Source of the DNA: Saccharicrinis sp. UBA6048 | GTDB lineage: Bacteria; Bacteroidota; Bacteroidia; Bacteroidales; Marinilabiliaceae | Length of the DNA stretch: 15,027 nucleotides | Direction of reading: 5' to 3' | NCBI GenBank assembly: GCA_002429115.1 | Contig: DIYS01000163.1 | Location: 1 to 15,027, forward strand | Part shown: in pieces, positions 6,213-13,009 of the stretch | Layout of the letters: each line of letters opens with the position of its first letter | How positions within the stretch are numbered: position 1 is the stretch's first letter | Translations under genes and position numbers: made by a program | The notes under the pieces: model-generated | Database searches by the model: none | What the model saw: the letters and a program-made list of their open reading frames with translations, nothing else | Told to the model about the DNA's origin: nothing

Positions 6213-7430
6213 ATGCTCCTAAACATCGCCTTAATCATTACGCTCGCTCTCATACTTTATTATCTGTTTTCAGTAGTTAAACTACCGGGCATTCTGGGCT
6301 TGATAGCTGCCGGAGTTATTGTTGGTCCCAGTGTTCTGGATGTGGTTGACCCGGAGGTGTCGGTGATATTAAAGGAACTTAAGACCGCGGCTTTAATCGT
6401 TATTCTGATACGTGCCGGCTTGGGTATTAATCGCGAAACTTTGCATAAAGTCGGGCGGCCTGCTATTAACATGAGTTTTATCCCCGGTATTATTGAGGGG
6501 AGTGTTATCATGCTGGCCGCGCATTACCTGTTTGATTTCAGCTGGATAGAAGGTGGTTTGTTAGGATTTATCATTGCGGCTGTTTCACCGGCTGTTGTTG
6601 TGCCCACCATGCTCGACCTTAAGGATAAAGGTTTCGGTAAGAAGAAGGAGATTCCCACCCTGGTATTGGCCGGCGCTTCAGTGGATGATGTGTTTGCCAT
6701 TACCATATTTAGTGTCTTTACCGGGTTGGCTGCAGGATCATCGATTAATGTCGGACATATATTATGGAGTGTGCCTGCCGGCATTGTTTTAGGTGCTTTG
6801 ATTGGTGCTGTACTTGGTTTTGCCTTGGTATGGTTCTTTAAGAAGTTTCACATCAGAGACACTAAGAAGGTGATCATCTTTATGATTGTCGCTGTTGTCT
6901 ATTATGAGTTGACAGAAATGGAGAGCCTCAAAGCCATAATTCCACTGGCAGGTTTGTTGGGTATTATGGCTATTGGTTTTATTATCCTTGAGAAGTATGG
7001 TAAGCTGGCCAAACGTTTATCAGCGAAGTTTAATAAGGTTTGGGTGCTTTCTGAGATCCTTCTATTTGTATACATCGGTACCGAAGTGCAATTAAATCAA
7101 TTGGATGCTTCATTAGTTGGTACCGGTTTATTGATATTAGCTGTTGGCTTAATAGCACGCAGTGCAGGTGTTTGGTTGTCGCTGTTAGGCACTAATCTTA
7201 ATAAAGGCGAAAAGTTATTCTGCATCATCTCTTATTGGCCAAAGGCAACGGTACAGGCTGCAATAGGCGCTGTGCCTTTAGCCCTTATAGAGGCTGGTAA
7301 GTTAGGCAGTATTGAAGTGGCTACCGGCCAGATGATATTGGCAATGGCAGTTTTAAGTATTGTTACTACAGCTCCATTGGGAGCGATAGGGATAAAAATA
7401 TTCGGACCTAAATTGCTAAGTAAGGAATAG
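6213..7430 (+). CDS. Cation:proton antiporter, SLC9B/NHA-like (CPA superfamily)
   Basis: Inner-membrane sodium (or potassium)/proton antiporter with about 12 hydrophobic segments over 405 aa. The diagnostic stretch is VSPAVVVPTMLDLKDKGFG (124-142) followed by IPTLVLAGASVDDVFAITIF (147-166). It contains an adjacent Asp pair, D158-D159, at the position of the ion-binding acidic residues of CPA2/NHA antiporters. This pattern is closest to the SLC9B (NHA) branch I remember. There is no C-terminal TrkA-N or CBS domain, so it is the short, membrane-only form. The ATG at 6213 is chosen because it gives MLLNIALIITLALILYYLF, a proper first membrane helix. An in-frame TTG at 6162 would add 17 residues drawn from the palindromic repeat. 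The gene is probably its own unit, 137 nt after the PhnA gene. Ion specificity is not visible. Confidence 0.88.
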   Translation: MLLNIALIITLALILYYLFSVVKLPGILGLIAAGVIVGPSVLDVVDPEVSVILKELKTAALIVILIRAGLGINRETLHKVGRPAINMSFIPGIIEGSVIMLAAHYLFDFSWIEGGLLGFIIAAVSPAVVVPTMLDLKDKGFGKKKEIPTLVLAGASVDDVFAITIFSVFTGLAAGSSINVGHILWSVPAGIVLGALIGAVLGFALVWFFKKFHIRDTKKVIIFMIVAVVYYELTEMESLKAIIPLAGLLGIMAIGFIILEKYGKLAKRLSAKFNKVWVLSEILLFVYIGTEVQLNQLDASLVGTGLLILAVGLIARSAGVWLSLLGTNLNKGEKLFCIISYWPKATVQAAIGAVPLALIEAGKLGSIEVATGQMILAMAVLSIVTTAPLGAIGIKIFGPKLLSKE

Positions 7431-7452
7431 GTTTTCTACAGGGATTAGATCA

Positions 7453-7500
7453 TGTAACTTCCCCCATCGTCTTTCAGGCACTTCCCCAGGGGGAAGATGA
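7453..7500. repeat. Dispersed GC-rich hairpin repeat, copy 2
   Basis: CTTCCCCC (7458-7465) is the exact inverted complement of GGGGGAAG (7489-7496), with a second CTTCCCC at 7481-7487 that can compete for the same 3' arm. The motif, roughly acttccccc...ggcacttcccc-aggggga-agatg, recurs in Bacteroidota intergenic DNA as I remember it. It lies 27 nt after the antiporter stop and could act as a weak transcription block, although no T-tract follows. Confidence 0.45.
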
Positions 7501-7590
7501 ATTCAAGGTATCACTTCTAATTAAGACTATTTCAAAAGCCAGGGAATACTTTTTATAGAACTATAAATCGCAACATTTACCAACATCTTA

Positions 7591-7640
7591 CTAAGAACAC
7601 AAAGAAAAATCTTAGTGTTCTTTGAATCTTCGTGGTGATT
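7591..7640. repeat. Interspersed 'aagaacac...cttcgtggtg' repeat
   Basis: AAGAACAC (7593-7600) pairs with GTGTTCTT (7615-7622). One mismatch and four more pairs carry the stem to a loop of A residues, and CTTCGTGGTG follows at 7627-7636 (quoted in part from 7627). The text is a variant of the short interspersed sequence of the form 'ttcgtgttcttcgtgtcttcgtggt' found between genes in many unrelated bacterial genomes. No function is established to my knowledge. Confidence 0.4.
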
Positions 7641-7736
7641 CAGATTTAACATTAATTACGCTTAATAATTTCACCCTCTGTACATTCAGATCATAAATCC
7701 TTAAATTGAGACATAACCAATTAAAAATACTGAGTT

Positions 7737-8243
7737 ATGTTAAAAGATGTAGTACTAAAAAGCCTGAATGAACAAATTAAGTTAGAGCACTATTCTGCCA
7801 ATTTATACCTGGCGATGTCATCCTGGTGTAAAGTCAATGGATTGGATGGATCGGCCAATTTTTTGTATGCACACAGCAGTGAAGAAATGATGCATATGCA
7901 CAAGTTGTTTAATTACATTAATGAGACTGGCAGCATGGCACAGGTAAGTGCGATTGATGCACCTCCGATGGAGTTTAAAGATTTACGTGATGTGTTCGAA
8001 AAAACATTTGAGCACGAGAAGTTTGTAAGCAAAAAAATCAATGAGCTGGTTGAGCTAACATTTGCAGAAAAGGATTTCTCAAGCTTTAACTTCCTGCAAT
8101 GGTATGTGGCTGAGCAGCATGAGGAAGAAGCCTTATTTATGGGTATTCTGGATCGAATGGATGTGATAGGCTTCGATGGACGAGGTTTATATATGGTCGA
8201 TAAAGAAATAGGAAAGCTGGCAACGGTTAGTCAGCCGCAATAA
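7737..8243 (+). CDS. ftnA: Ferritin (FtnA-type, haem-free)
   Basis: Iron-storage protein expected to form a 24-subunit cytoplasmic shell that oxidises Fe(II) at a ferroxidase centre and stores ferric mineral. At 168 aa it has the normal length. All iron ligands expected from E. coli FtnA are present at identical numbering: E17, E50, H53, E94, Q127 and E130. The residue strings are KLEHYSANLYLAM, SSEEMMHMHKL, FEHEKFVSKKI and AEQHEEEALF. No Met haem ligand as in bacterioferritin is evident at the expected site. It starts at the ATG at 7737; an alternative upstream start is not available in frame. It is a single-gene unit, closed by the hairpin at 8250-8283. The symbol is given by similarity; the paralogue name could differ. 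Confidence 0.93.
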   Translation: MLKDVVLKSLNEQIKLEHYSANLYLAMSSWCKVNGLDGSANFLYAHSSEEMMHMHKLFNYINETGSMAQVSAIDAPPMEFKDLRDVFEKTFEHEKFVSKKINELVELTFAEKDFSSFNFLQWYVAEQHEEEALFMGILDRMDVIGFDGRGLYMVDKEIGKLATVSQPQ

Positions 8244-8249
8244 AAGAAA

Positions 8250-8283
8250 AAATCCCCACTGTTTTCAATAACAATGGGGATTT
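8250..8283. terminator. Bidirectional rho-independent terminator between ferritin and dipeptidase
   Basis: AAATCCCCA (8250-8258) pairs with TGGGGATTT (8275-8283). After one C/A mismatch, TGTT (8260-8263) pairs with AACA (8270-8273), leaving the six-nt loop TTCAAT. Runs of A before and T after the stem give a U-tract on either strand. The two genes converge here, 7 nt after the ferritin stop and 20 nt beyond the dipeptidase stop, so one hairpin can serve both. Confidence 0.88.
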
Positions 8284-8302
8284 TAACTTTTTATCTTACA
8301 AT

Positions 8303-9913
8303 TTAGAATCCTAAACCGAATTTAGCCCAGTATTTATCTTCAAGCTCTTTCCAGCGCAACATGGTTGCTCCTGTAAAATCTTTAGTGTAACGGTTCAATA
8401 ATTCCTCTATTTCTTCTTTTTTTCCTTCCTCAATCAATTTGCTAATGCGCGCTTCCAGCTCCTTAGTTTCGATCAAGCCTTTGTTCTCGAAATAAGCAAC
8501 TTCTTTCATAAAGTCGTCTTTAGTCGACTGCCACGCTAAGGTAGCCAGTTTGTTAGCCTTACGATATTGCCAGATGGCAGCGTCTTCACGATGACGTTTC
8601 TGACCGCAGAAGTTAAAACTTTCCGGTAATTCAGTGGCTCCCGAATAAATAGGAATTCGTGGCGACTGTCCCGGGTTATCAAAGCTAAACCAGGCGATAC
8701 CACCTATAGCATCAGGCAGCCAGTCACGAAGCTGAATAATTTCTGAATAAGAACACCATGAAACAGCTACCGTACGCTGAAACTCTACCGTTTCTTCCTG
8801 CAAGGCATTGTAAAGTGCCAACTCGTTACGCCCCATCCATGGATTGGCAATTGGTGACTTAATCGTATCAGTACTGATAACTTCTTTTTTATCGTTGCGC
8901 TTTTCCTTAACTACCATCAGGTTTTGCGTCATATCATATTCAGTGCCTTCGTAGGTTTCACGATACAAAGCCATAATATCCTGAACTGATACCTTTATAT
9001 CAGGCTTCACCGAGAATGGTAATTCATCAGCTTCAAAATCCAGGTTCAAGGAGGGAGCCAAAGCATTTAATACGAAGAATTCACGAATCTTGAATGGCTT
9101 CTCCACGCCACCATAGACTTTCCAGAATTTGAATGTTTCTTTACCATCCCAGCGTTCTAATTTTTTGGCTGCCGAATAGATATTCTTTGAGGCCATAAAA
9201 TGATCTTTGTCTTTCAGGTTGATTTCGCCGATTCGTGCAATATTAGCAGAAATACCTACATGACCTTCAGGTATGCGCTGTGCAGCCCATACACCACCAA
9301 TTTTATCTGGTCCTTCACCAACAATTTCCATCTGCCAAACTTCTTTTTTATCAGCAATGGTAATACATTCGCCCCAATCGCCATAGCCATATTCTTCGAT
9401 TAGCTCACCAATCAGCTTAATGGCATCACGAGCGGTTGAACAGCGCTCTAAAGCAATGCGCTCCAACTCTTCAATAAGAAAAACTCCATTTTCATTAACC
9501 AGTTCTTCCGGACCAACAAACGTTGTTTCACCAATGGCCAGTTGCTTTTCATTTAAACAAGGGTAGGCGGTATTTAAGAAACTGTATGTTTCTTTCGCCT
9601 GCGGAATAGTAGCCACCTGTTTTACCTTTCGGCGATCCCAAGGTGTTTCAGTTTTTAGTAAACCTTTATAGATAGGAGTGGTCGTGTCATTCTCAAATTT
9701 CTGCCCTTCTTCAATGGTTAACCAGGTGCGGTAGCGTCCGTCGCAGGTATGCGAGGTGATCACTGATCCATCAGTTGATGCGCCTTTACTTACCATGATA
9801 CTGGTACATGATTCTCCAAAATACGGGTCATTGACCTGATCAAAAATACTTTGCGCATTGATGCTGCCTAAGAGGCCAATGCATAGGATAAATAGTGTTA
9901 ATTGTTTCTTCAT
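8303..9913 (-). CDS. Secreted C69-family dipeptidase (peptidase U34)
   Basis: Periplasmic or surface-exposed peptidase of family C69, N-terminal-nucleophile hydrolases related to PepD dipeptidases, expected to split dipeptides with broad specificity. The signal peptide is MKKQLTLFILCIGLLGSINA, with a likely cut before Q21. The catalytic cysteine should be C36 in GESCTSIMVSKGASTDGS (33-50), exposed by removal of the leader and a short propeptide, as in other family members. Further family strings are SHTCDGRYRTW, GVFLIEELERIALERCSTARDAIKL (quoted in part), EYGYGDWGECITIADKKEVWQMEI and HVGISANIARIGEI. At 536 aa it is full length. The C-terminal 60 residues are a charged helical segment. A TAttTTTG element lies about 30 nt before the ATG. 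It is a single-gene unit that converges on the ferritin terminator. Confidence 0.92.
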   Translation of the reverse strand: MKKQLTLFILCIGLLGSINAQSIFDQVNDPYFGESCTSIMVSKGASTDGSVITSHTCDGRYRTWLTIEEGQKFENDTTTPIYKGLLKTETPWDRRKVKQVATIPQAKETYSFLNTAYPCLNEKQLAIGETTFVGPEELVNENGVFLIEELERIALERCSTARDAIKLIGELIEEYGYGDWGECITIADKKEVWQMEIVGEGPDKIGGVWAAQRIPEGHVGISANIARIGEINLKDKDHFMASKNIYSAAKKLERWDGKETFKFWKVYGGVEKPFKIREFFVLNALAPSLNLDFEADELPFSVKPDIKVSVQDIMALYRETYEGTEYDMTQNLMVVKEKRNDKKEVISTDTIKSPIANPWMGRNELALYNALQEETVEFQRTVAVSWCSYSEIIQLRDWLPDAIGGIAWFSFDNPGQSPRIPIYSGATELPESFNFCGQKRHREDAAIWQYRKANKLATLAWQSTKDDFMKEVAYFENKGLIETKELEARISKLIEEGKKEEIEELLNRYTKDFTGATMLRWKELEDKYWAKFGLGF

Positions 9914-9944
9914 GAGAGATTTGTTATTAACGTAATTAGGATGT

Positions 9945-9952
9945 CAAAAATA
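9945..9952 (-). promoter_or_regulatory. Candidate Bacteroidota -7 element for the dipeptidase
   Basis: Read on the minus strand, the sequence is TATTTTTG, an exact match to the Bacteroidota -7 consensus TAnnTTTG. It sits 31 nt upstream of the dipeptidase ATG. No good TTTG -33 partner is visible at the usual spacing, so the call rests on one element and its position. Confidence 0.4.
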
Positions 9953-9981
9953 GTAAAAGCCGGAAATACGTATGCTAATAA

Positions 9982-10019
9982 GTGTCATGTTTAGCAAGTA
10001 AATTAGTTGACACATGTCA
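9982..10019. promoter_or_regulatory. Nested inverted repeats in the divergent promoter region
   Basis: GTGTCA (9982-9987) is inverted as TGACAC (10008-10013), and TGACA-ca-TGTCA forms its own short palindrome at 10008-10019. They lie midway between the divergent dipeptidase and the tethered-protein gene, where a regulator site would be expected. No regulator is named, and chance occurrence in a 169-bp gap is possible. Confidence 0.3.
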
Positions 10020-10082
10020 GTAGGTAGATAAAAGTTTGTGATCATTTTTATATCTTTATCTATCCACCTTAATCAATTAATT

Positions 10083-11222
10083 ATGAAGTGTTCTAAATAC
10101 TTTTTGCTTTTGATTGTTAGCTTACAATCATGTTCATTACTTAAACTTCAACCAGAGTTTGCAGGAGAACCTTTACCCAAGAGCACATTGAACATGCGAA
10201 TGGCTGTGCGATCGTACTACAGCTATTTTAGTGGTGAGGTCATTCGTTCGGCCGATTCAATCATTGCATCCACCTCAGACGATCGGATAAAAGCAGAAGC
10301 CATACGCTGGAAGATAGGTGCTACTTCCGCTTGTGCAAAGCGTGTTTATCAAACCGACTCGGAAATAGCGTTGGTGGATACCTGGCTGTTGACAAAGCAA
10401 ATGGATAGCTTTATTACTAACAGAGGCGATTCATTATTTGGTGATTTAAGTAGCATAGCCTCTGATTGTGCATCGCAACTATATTTACAAATGGATGATT
10501 TGGCCGTAAGTGTAACTAAACGGGAAAAGTATCAACAACTGGCTTCGTTTGTAGAGAAGCAGCCCGTGCCGGATGAGCTATACAATTGGCAGTTCGTAAG
10601 TATTGATACACGGCCATTATTAATTGCACATCTCCAAGTGCCAGATTCGACCTACTTAACCACAGTGGGTACCGGAGCAGAAGTTGTGAATGATTTCACC
10701 GACCGGATCAGCGCCTATAATGAGCAAATAAAGTCGCAGCTGGCGTGGGAAAAGGATTTGGTGGTGTTGCTGTTAAATAATGATAGTATTGCGGAGCCTT
10801 ACCTGTCTCGGATTGATTCACTCTCAACAATGCTTAACCGATTGGCGATTGTAGCCAAGGAGTCGCCCGAGATGATGGGAATAATTGCTGTTCGTATGCG
10901 TGAGGAATTAACGCCTGTGATACATGATTTTAACTCGGGGATGAGTTATAATTTAAATCAGCTGAAGCAGGAACGGGAAGCCTTACAAAGCTACTTTGAT
11001 GAACAGCGACTATTAATCAGGGACGATCTTCAAGCTTCCGGAAAAGAACTGATACGTGAAACAACGGATAACCTTATTCGTTTGGTCAAGCGCGTATCGT
11101 GGATGATTATATTGTTGGTTATTGTTTTGGTAGCTGTGTTTTTCGGGATTCCATTCCTATCTGGGTATTATCTGGCAAAAGCGAAATATGATAAGAAGAC
11201 AGGCGAGAAGAATGAACGGTAA
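10083..11222 (+). CDS. Unknown periplasmic protein with lipobox-like start and C-terminal membrane anchor
   Basis: I do not recognise this 379-aa protein. The start at 10083 gives MKCSKYFLLLIVSLQSCSLL, a signal sequence with a lipobox-like L-Q-S-C17. An in-frame upstream start at 10038 would bury this signal, so it is rejected. The body (about 30-335) is mainly helical and charged, with coiled-coil potential in the segment LNQLKQEREALQSYFDEQRLLIRDDLQASGKELI (quoted in part as LNQLKQEREALQSYF). One hydrophobic helix, MIILLVIVLVAVFFGIPFL (341-359), is followed by a basic tail (KAKYDKKTGEKNER). The topology suggests a periplasmic domain held at the inner membrane, with the tail in the cytoplasm. 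The gene is divergent from the dipeptidase and ends before a long repeat-rich gap, so its neighbours give no functional hint. Confidence 0.75.
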   Translation: MKCSKYFLLLIVSLQSCSLLKLQPEFAGEPLPKSTLNMRMAVRSYYSYFSGEVIRSADSIIASTSDDRIKAEAIRWKIGATSACAKRVYQTDSEIALVDTWLLTKQMDSFITNRGDSLFGDLSSIASDCASQLYLQMDDLAVSVTKREKYQQLASFVEKQPVPDELYNWQFVSIDTRPLLIAHLQVPDSTYLTTVGTGAEVVNDFTDRISAYNEQIKSQLAWEKDLVVLLLNNDSIAEPYLSRIDSLSTMLNRLAIVAKESPEMMGIIAVRMREELTPVIHDFNSGMSYNLNQLKQEREALQSYFDEQRLLIRDDLQASGKELIRETTDNLIRLVKRVSWMIILLVIVLVAVFFGIPFLSGYYLAKAKYDKKTGEKNER

Positions 11223-11261
11223 ATATCAATTATACCCACGGCAAACGCATTTAACAACTAT

Positions 11262-11412
11262 AACCACCTCCTCCCGTTTAAAACTGGATACTCCTCCTTT
11301 TGAAGGAGGAGCCCCGATAGCTATCTGGGGGACGTAAACCCGTTCCCCTTCCAGACTAAGTCGGGACAAGCACTGAATTTTAGGAGGGGTGCCGACAGAC
11401 GGGGTGGTATAT
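11262..11412. repeat. Dispersed GC-rich hairpin repeat, copy 3
   Basis: CTCCTCCTT (11291-11299) pairs with AAGGAGGAG (11303-11311) around a TTG loop. It is followed directly by CCCC-GATAGCTATC-T-GGGG (11312-11330), where the inner ten bases are self-complementary. The distal part, ending AGGAGGGGTGCCGACAGACGGGG-type text near 11382-11404 (quoted loosely), matches the style of dispersed repeats I remember from Bacteroidota. It begins about 40 nt after the preceding stop codon and could attenuate transcription. Confidence 0.5.
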
Positions 11413-11424
11413 TTATATTTTAAA

Positions 11425-11710
11425 TGCCTCTAAATCACCATTATTGTCAATTAAATTATCGTTGATGGCTTCTCAATTGAGCTAACAGCCTTTTAAACTG
11501 AGATCAGTGTCTATTAAATTGCCATCAGAGGCTTCTAAACTGAGGTTAATGTCTATTAAACTGTCATGAGTGGCTTCTAAACTGGTGTTAATGCCTAGTA
11601 AATTATCATCAGAGGCTTCTAAACTGACGTTAATGTTTATTAAACCGTCATCAGGTGTTTCTAAATTAAAGTTAGCGTCTATTAAACTGTGATTATGAGT
11701 ATCTATTAAA
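11425..11710. repeat. Degenerate 42-bp (2 x 21) tandem array
   Basis: Units are at 11425-11466, a half unit 11467-11487, then 11488-11529, 11530-11571, 11572-11613, 11614-11655 and 11656-11698, with a partial end. The half-unit consensus strings are GGCTTCTAAACTG.GGTTAAT and GTCTATTAAACTGTCATCAGA, which resemble each other, so the basic period is 21 bp. The plus strand has a stop (TAA) in each half unit. On the minus strand one frame is open from 11784 to the TAG at 11482-11484. It reads repeats like SDDSLIDINLSLEA, but has no ATG, GTG or TTG start. The array is either a decayed repeat-protein fragment or a non-coding minisatellite. Confidence 0.8.
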
Positions 11711-11826
11711 AAGATGCATAAGTCCGCGGAGAAGATTAAGTGGTATTCAGATTTACCTTGCTTCTTAGAACAAGAAAGACTGGTTTATTAAGGATGATAA
11801 TTATCTTTGTCCCCTCAAATACAAAA

Positions 11827-12777
11827 ATGATGCAATACCCTTGGGGACATACTAAGCGATACAACGATTATAGTTCATACATCCGACGAACATTTGGTGA
11901 ACGTGTGCAGAAGGTATCAATCAATGCAGGATTTACATGCCCCAATCGTGATGGGAGCAAAGGGGAAGGAGGCTGCTCTTTCTGTAATAACAGTACGTTT
12001 AACCCATCGTATTGCGGACCTGAGTTGAGCATTGTTGAGCAAATTGAGAAGGGGACTTCTTTCTTTCGTCCTAAATACCAAACACAGCAGTACCTGGCCT
12101 ATTTTCAGGCCTATAGTAATACCTATGGCGAAACGAGCTATCTGATTGAGCAATATAAGCAGGCTTTGGATCATCCAAAAGTGACAGGTATAGTACTTGG
12201 TACACGTCCTGATTGTATCTCAGATGATTTATTGGCGCACCTTAAAGAATGGCGTAAGGACTATTATATTGCAATAGAGCTTGGGGCCGAATCTACATCC
12301 AATGAAATGCTTAAACAAATCAACCGAGGGCATTCATATGAAGAGACGATTGATGCCGCAGAGCGAATATCGAAAGCTGGAATTCCGGTAGGTTTGCATA
12401 TGATTCTAGGCTTGCCAGGAGAGGATAGAGCCCAACTTTTAAATCATGCAAATGTGGTTTCAAAGCTTCCTATTAGCTTTTTGAAACTACACCAATTACA
12501 GATTGTTAAAGGCAGTCAGTTTGGTGAAATATATGCAGAACAGCCCGACTATTTTCAATTATTTACAGCCGAAGAATTTATCGATCTGGTGGTTGATTTC
12601 ATTGAGTTACTCGATCCGCGCATTGTGATGGAGCGGTTTATCAGTCAGGCACCACATGATTTATTGATAGCACCGCGTTGGGGACTGAAAAACTTTGAGT
12701 TTGTTGCAAAAGTAGAAAAGCGTTTGGCAGAACGGGATACTTGGCAGGGAAAGCGTTATCAAAGTGAACGAAGTTAA
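11827..12777 (+). CDS. yhcC: TIGR01212 family radical SAM protein (YhcC-like)
   Basis: Cytoplasmic iron-sulfur enzyme of the TIGR01212/YhcC family. It uses S-adenosylmethionine radical chemistry; the substrate is unknown, and the family is related to Elp3-like tRNA-modifying enzymes. The diagnostic cluster motif is the unusual C-x11-C-x2-C at C38, C50 and C53, inside AGFTCPNRDGSKGEGGCSFC (34-53), instead of the standard CxxxCxxC. Other family strings are RYNDYSSYIRRTFG (11-24), VLGTRPDCI, IELGAES, IPVGLHMILGLPGE and LKLHQLQIVKGSQ. The protein of 316 aa is the usual size. Two adjacent ATG codons at 11827 and 11830 are both possible starts; they follow the pattern MMQYPWGHTKRYND. A 29-residue in-frame extension upstream lacks family similarity and is rejected. 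It appears monocistronic, with a 9-bp inverted repeat 39 nt after the stop. Confidence 0.88.
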   Translation: MMQYPWGHTKRYNDYSSYIRRTFGERVQKVSINAGFTCPNRDGSKGEGGCSFCNNSTFNPSYCGPELSIVEQIEKGTSFFRPKYQTQQYLAYFQAYSNTYGETSYLIEQYKQALDHPKVTGIVLGTRPDCISDDLLAHLKEWRKDYYIAIELGAESTSNEMLKQINRGHSYEETIDAAERISKAGIPVGLHMILGLPGEDRAQLLNHANVVSKLPISFLKLHQLQIVKGSQFGEIYAEQPDYFQLFTAEEFIDLVVDFIELLDPRIVMERFISQAPHDLLIAPRWGLKNFEFVAKVEKRLAERDTWQGKRYQSERS

Positions 12778-12815
12778 GTAGTTGTCATACTTGTCGGGGA
12801 GTTTAAGATTTAGTG

Positions 12816-12852
12816 TCTGAAAAATTATTACAAATTGGTGTTCTTTTTCAGA
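12816..12852. terminator. 9-bp inverted repeat after the radical SAM gene
   Basis: TCTGAAAAA (12816-12824) is the exact inverted complement of TTTTTCAGA (12844-12852), with a 19-nt loop. It lies 39 nt after the radical SAM stop. The stem is AT-rich and its loop is long, so it would be a weak terminator at best; an operator role is equally possible. Confidence 0.35.
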
Positions 12853-12976
12853 ACTATATTGTGATATGCCCGTATTCAGGATGGGGACAATTAAAATACA
12901 CTTTATAAATACTAATTCGAATTAATAGAAATAAGCTATATGGCGACGATGTGCCTATTGTGTCACTGGGTCGATG

Positions 12977-12984
12977 TATACTTT
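12977..12984 (+). promoter_or_regulatory. Possible -7 element of the 595-aa secreted protein gene
   Basis: TATACTTT resembles the Bacteroidota TAnnTTTG element, lacking the final G. A TTG lies 16 nt upstream (12958-12960), near the -33 spacing. The ATG follows about 26 nt downstream. This is the best match I can see in the gap, but it is not exact. Confidence 0.25.
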
Positions 12985-13009
12985 TTCTTGTTGTTAAAAC
13001 AATCTGTAC

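Larger units (their letters stand above)
7431..7736. other. 306-bp intergenic region with two dispersed repeats
   Basis: This lies between the antiporter and ferritin genes. It holds a GC-rich hairpin element (7453-7500) and an rRNA-unrelated interspersed repeat (7591-7640), both listed separately. No open frame with protein-like composition is seen. The last 90 bp before the ferritin ATG are AT-rich and should include its promoter. I cannot find a convincing TAnnTTTG element or a Fur-box-like 19-bp palindrome. Confidence 0.55.
11223..11826. other. 604-bp intergenic region made mostly of repeats
   Basis: It contains a dispersed GC-rich hairpin repeat (11262-11412) and a degenerate tandem array (11425-11710), listed separately, then about 115 bp of ordinary sequence before the radical SAM gene. 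An in-frame plus-strand extension of that gene to 11740 has no family similarity and is taken as non-coding. Confidence 0.6.

Noticed and set aside
11425..11710. CRISPR array
   Set aside because: The 42-bp units follow each other directly, are degenerate along the whole unit, have no unique spacers, and no cas genes are nearby.
11740..11826. N-terminal extension of the radical SAM protein
   Set aside because: The 29 added residues show no similarity to TIGR01212 proteins, and two ATG codons at 11827/11830 match the expected start.
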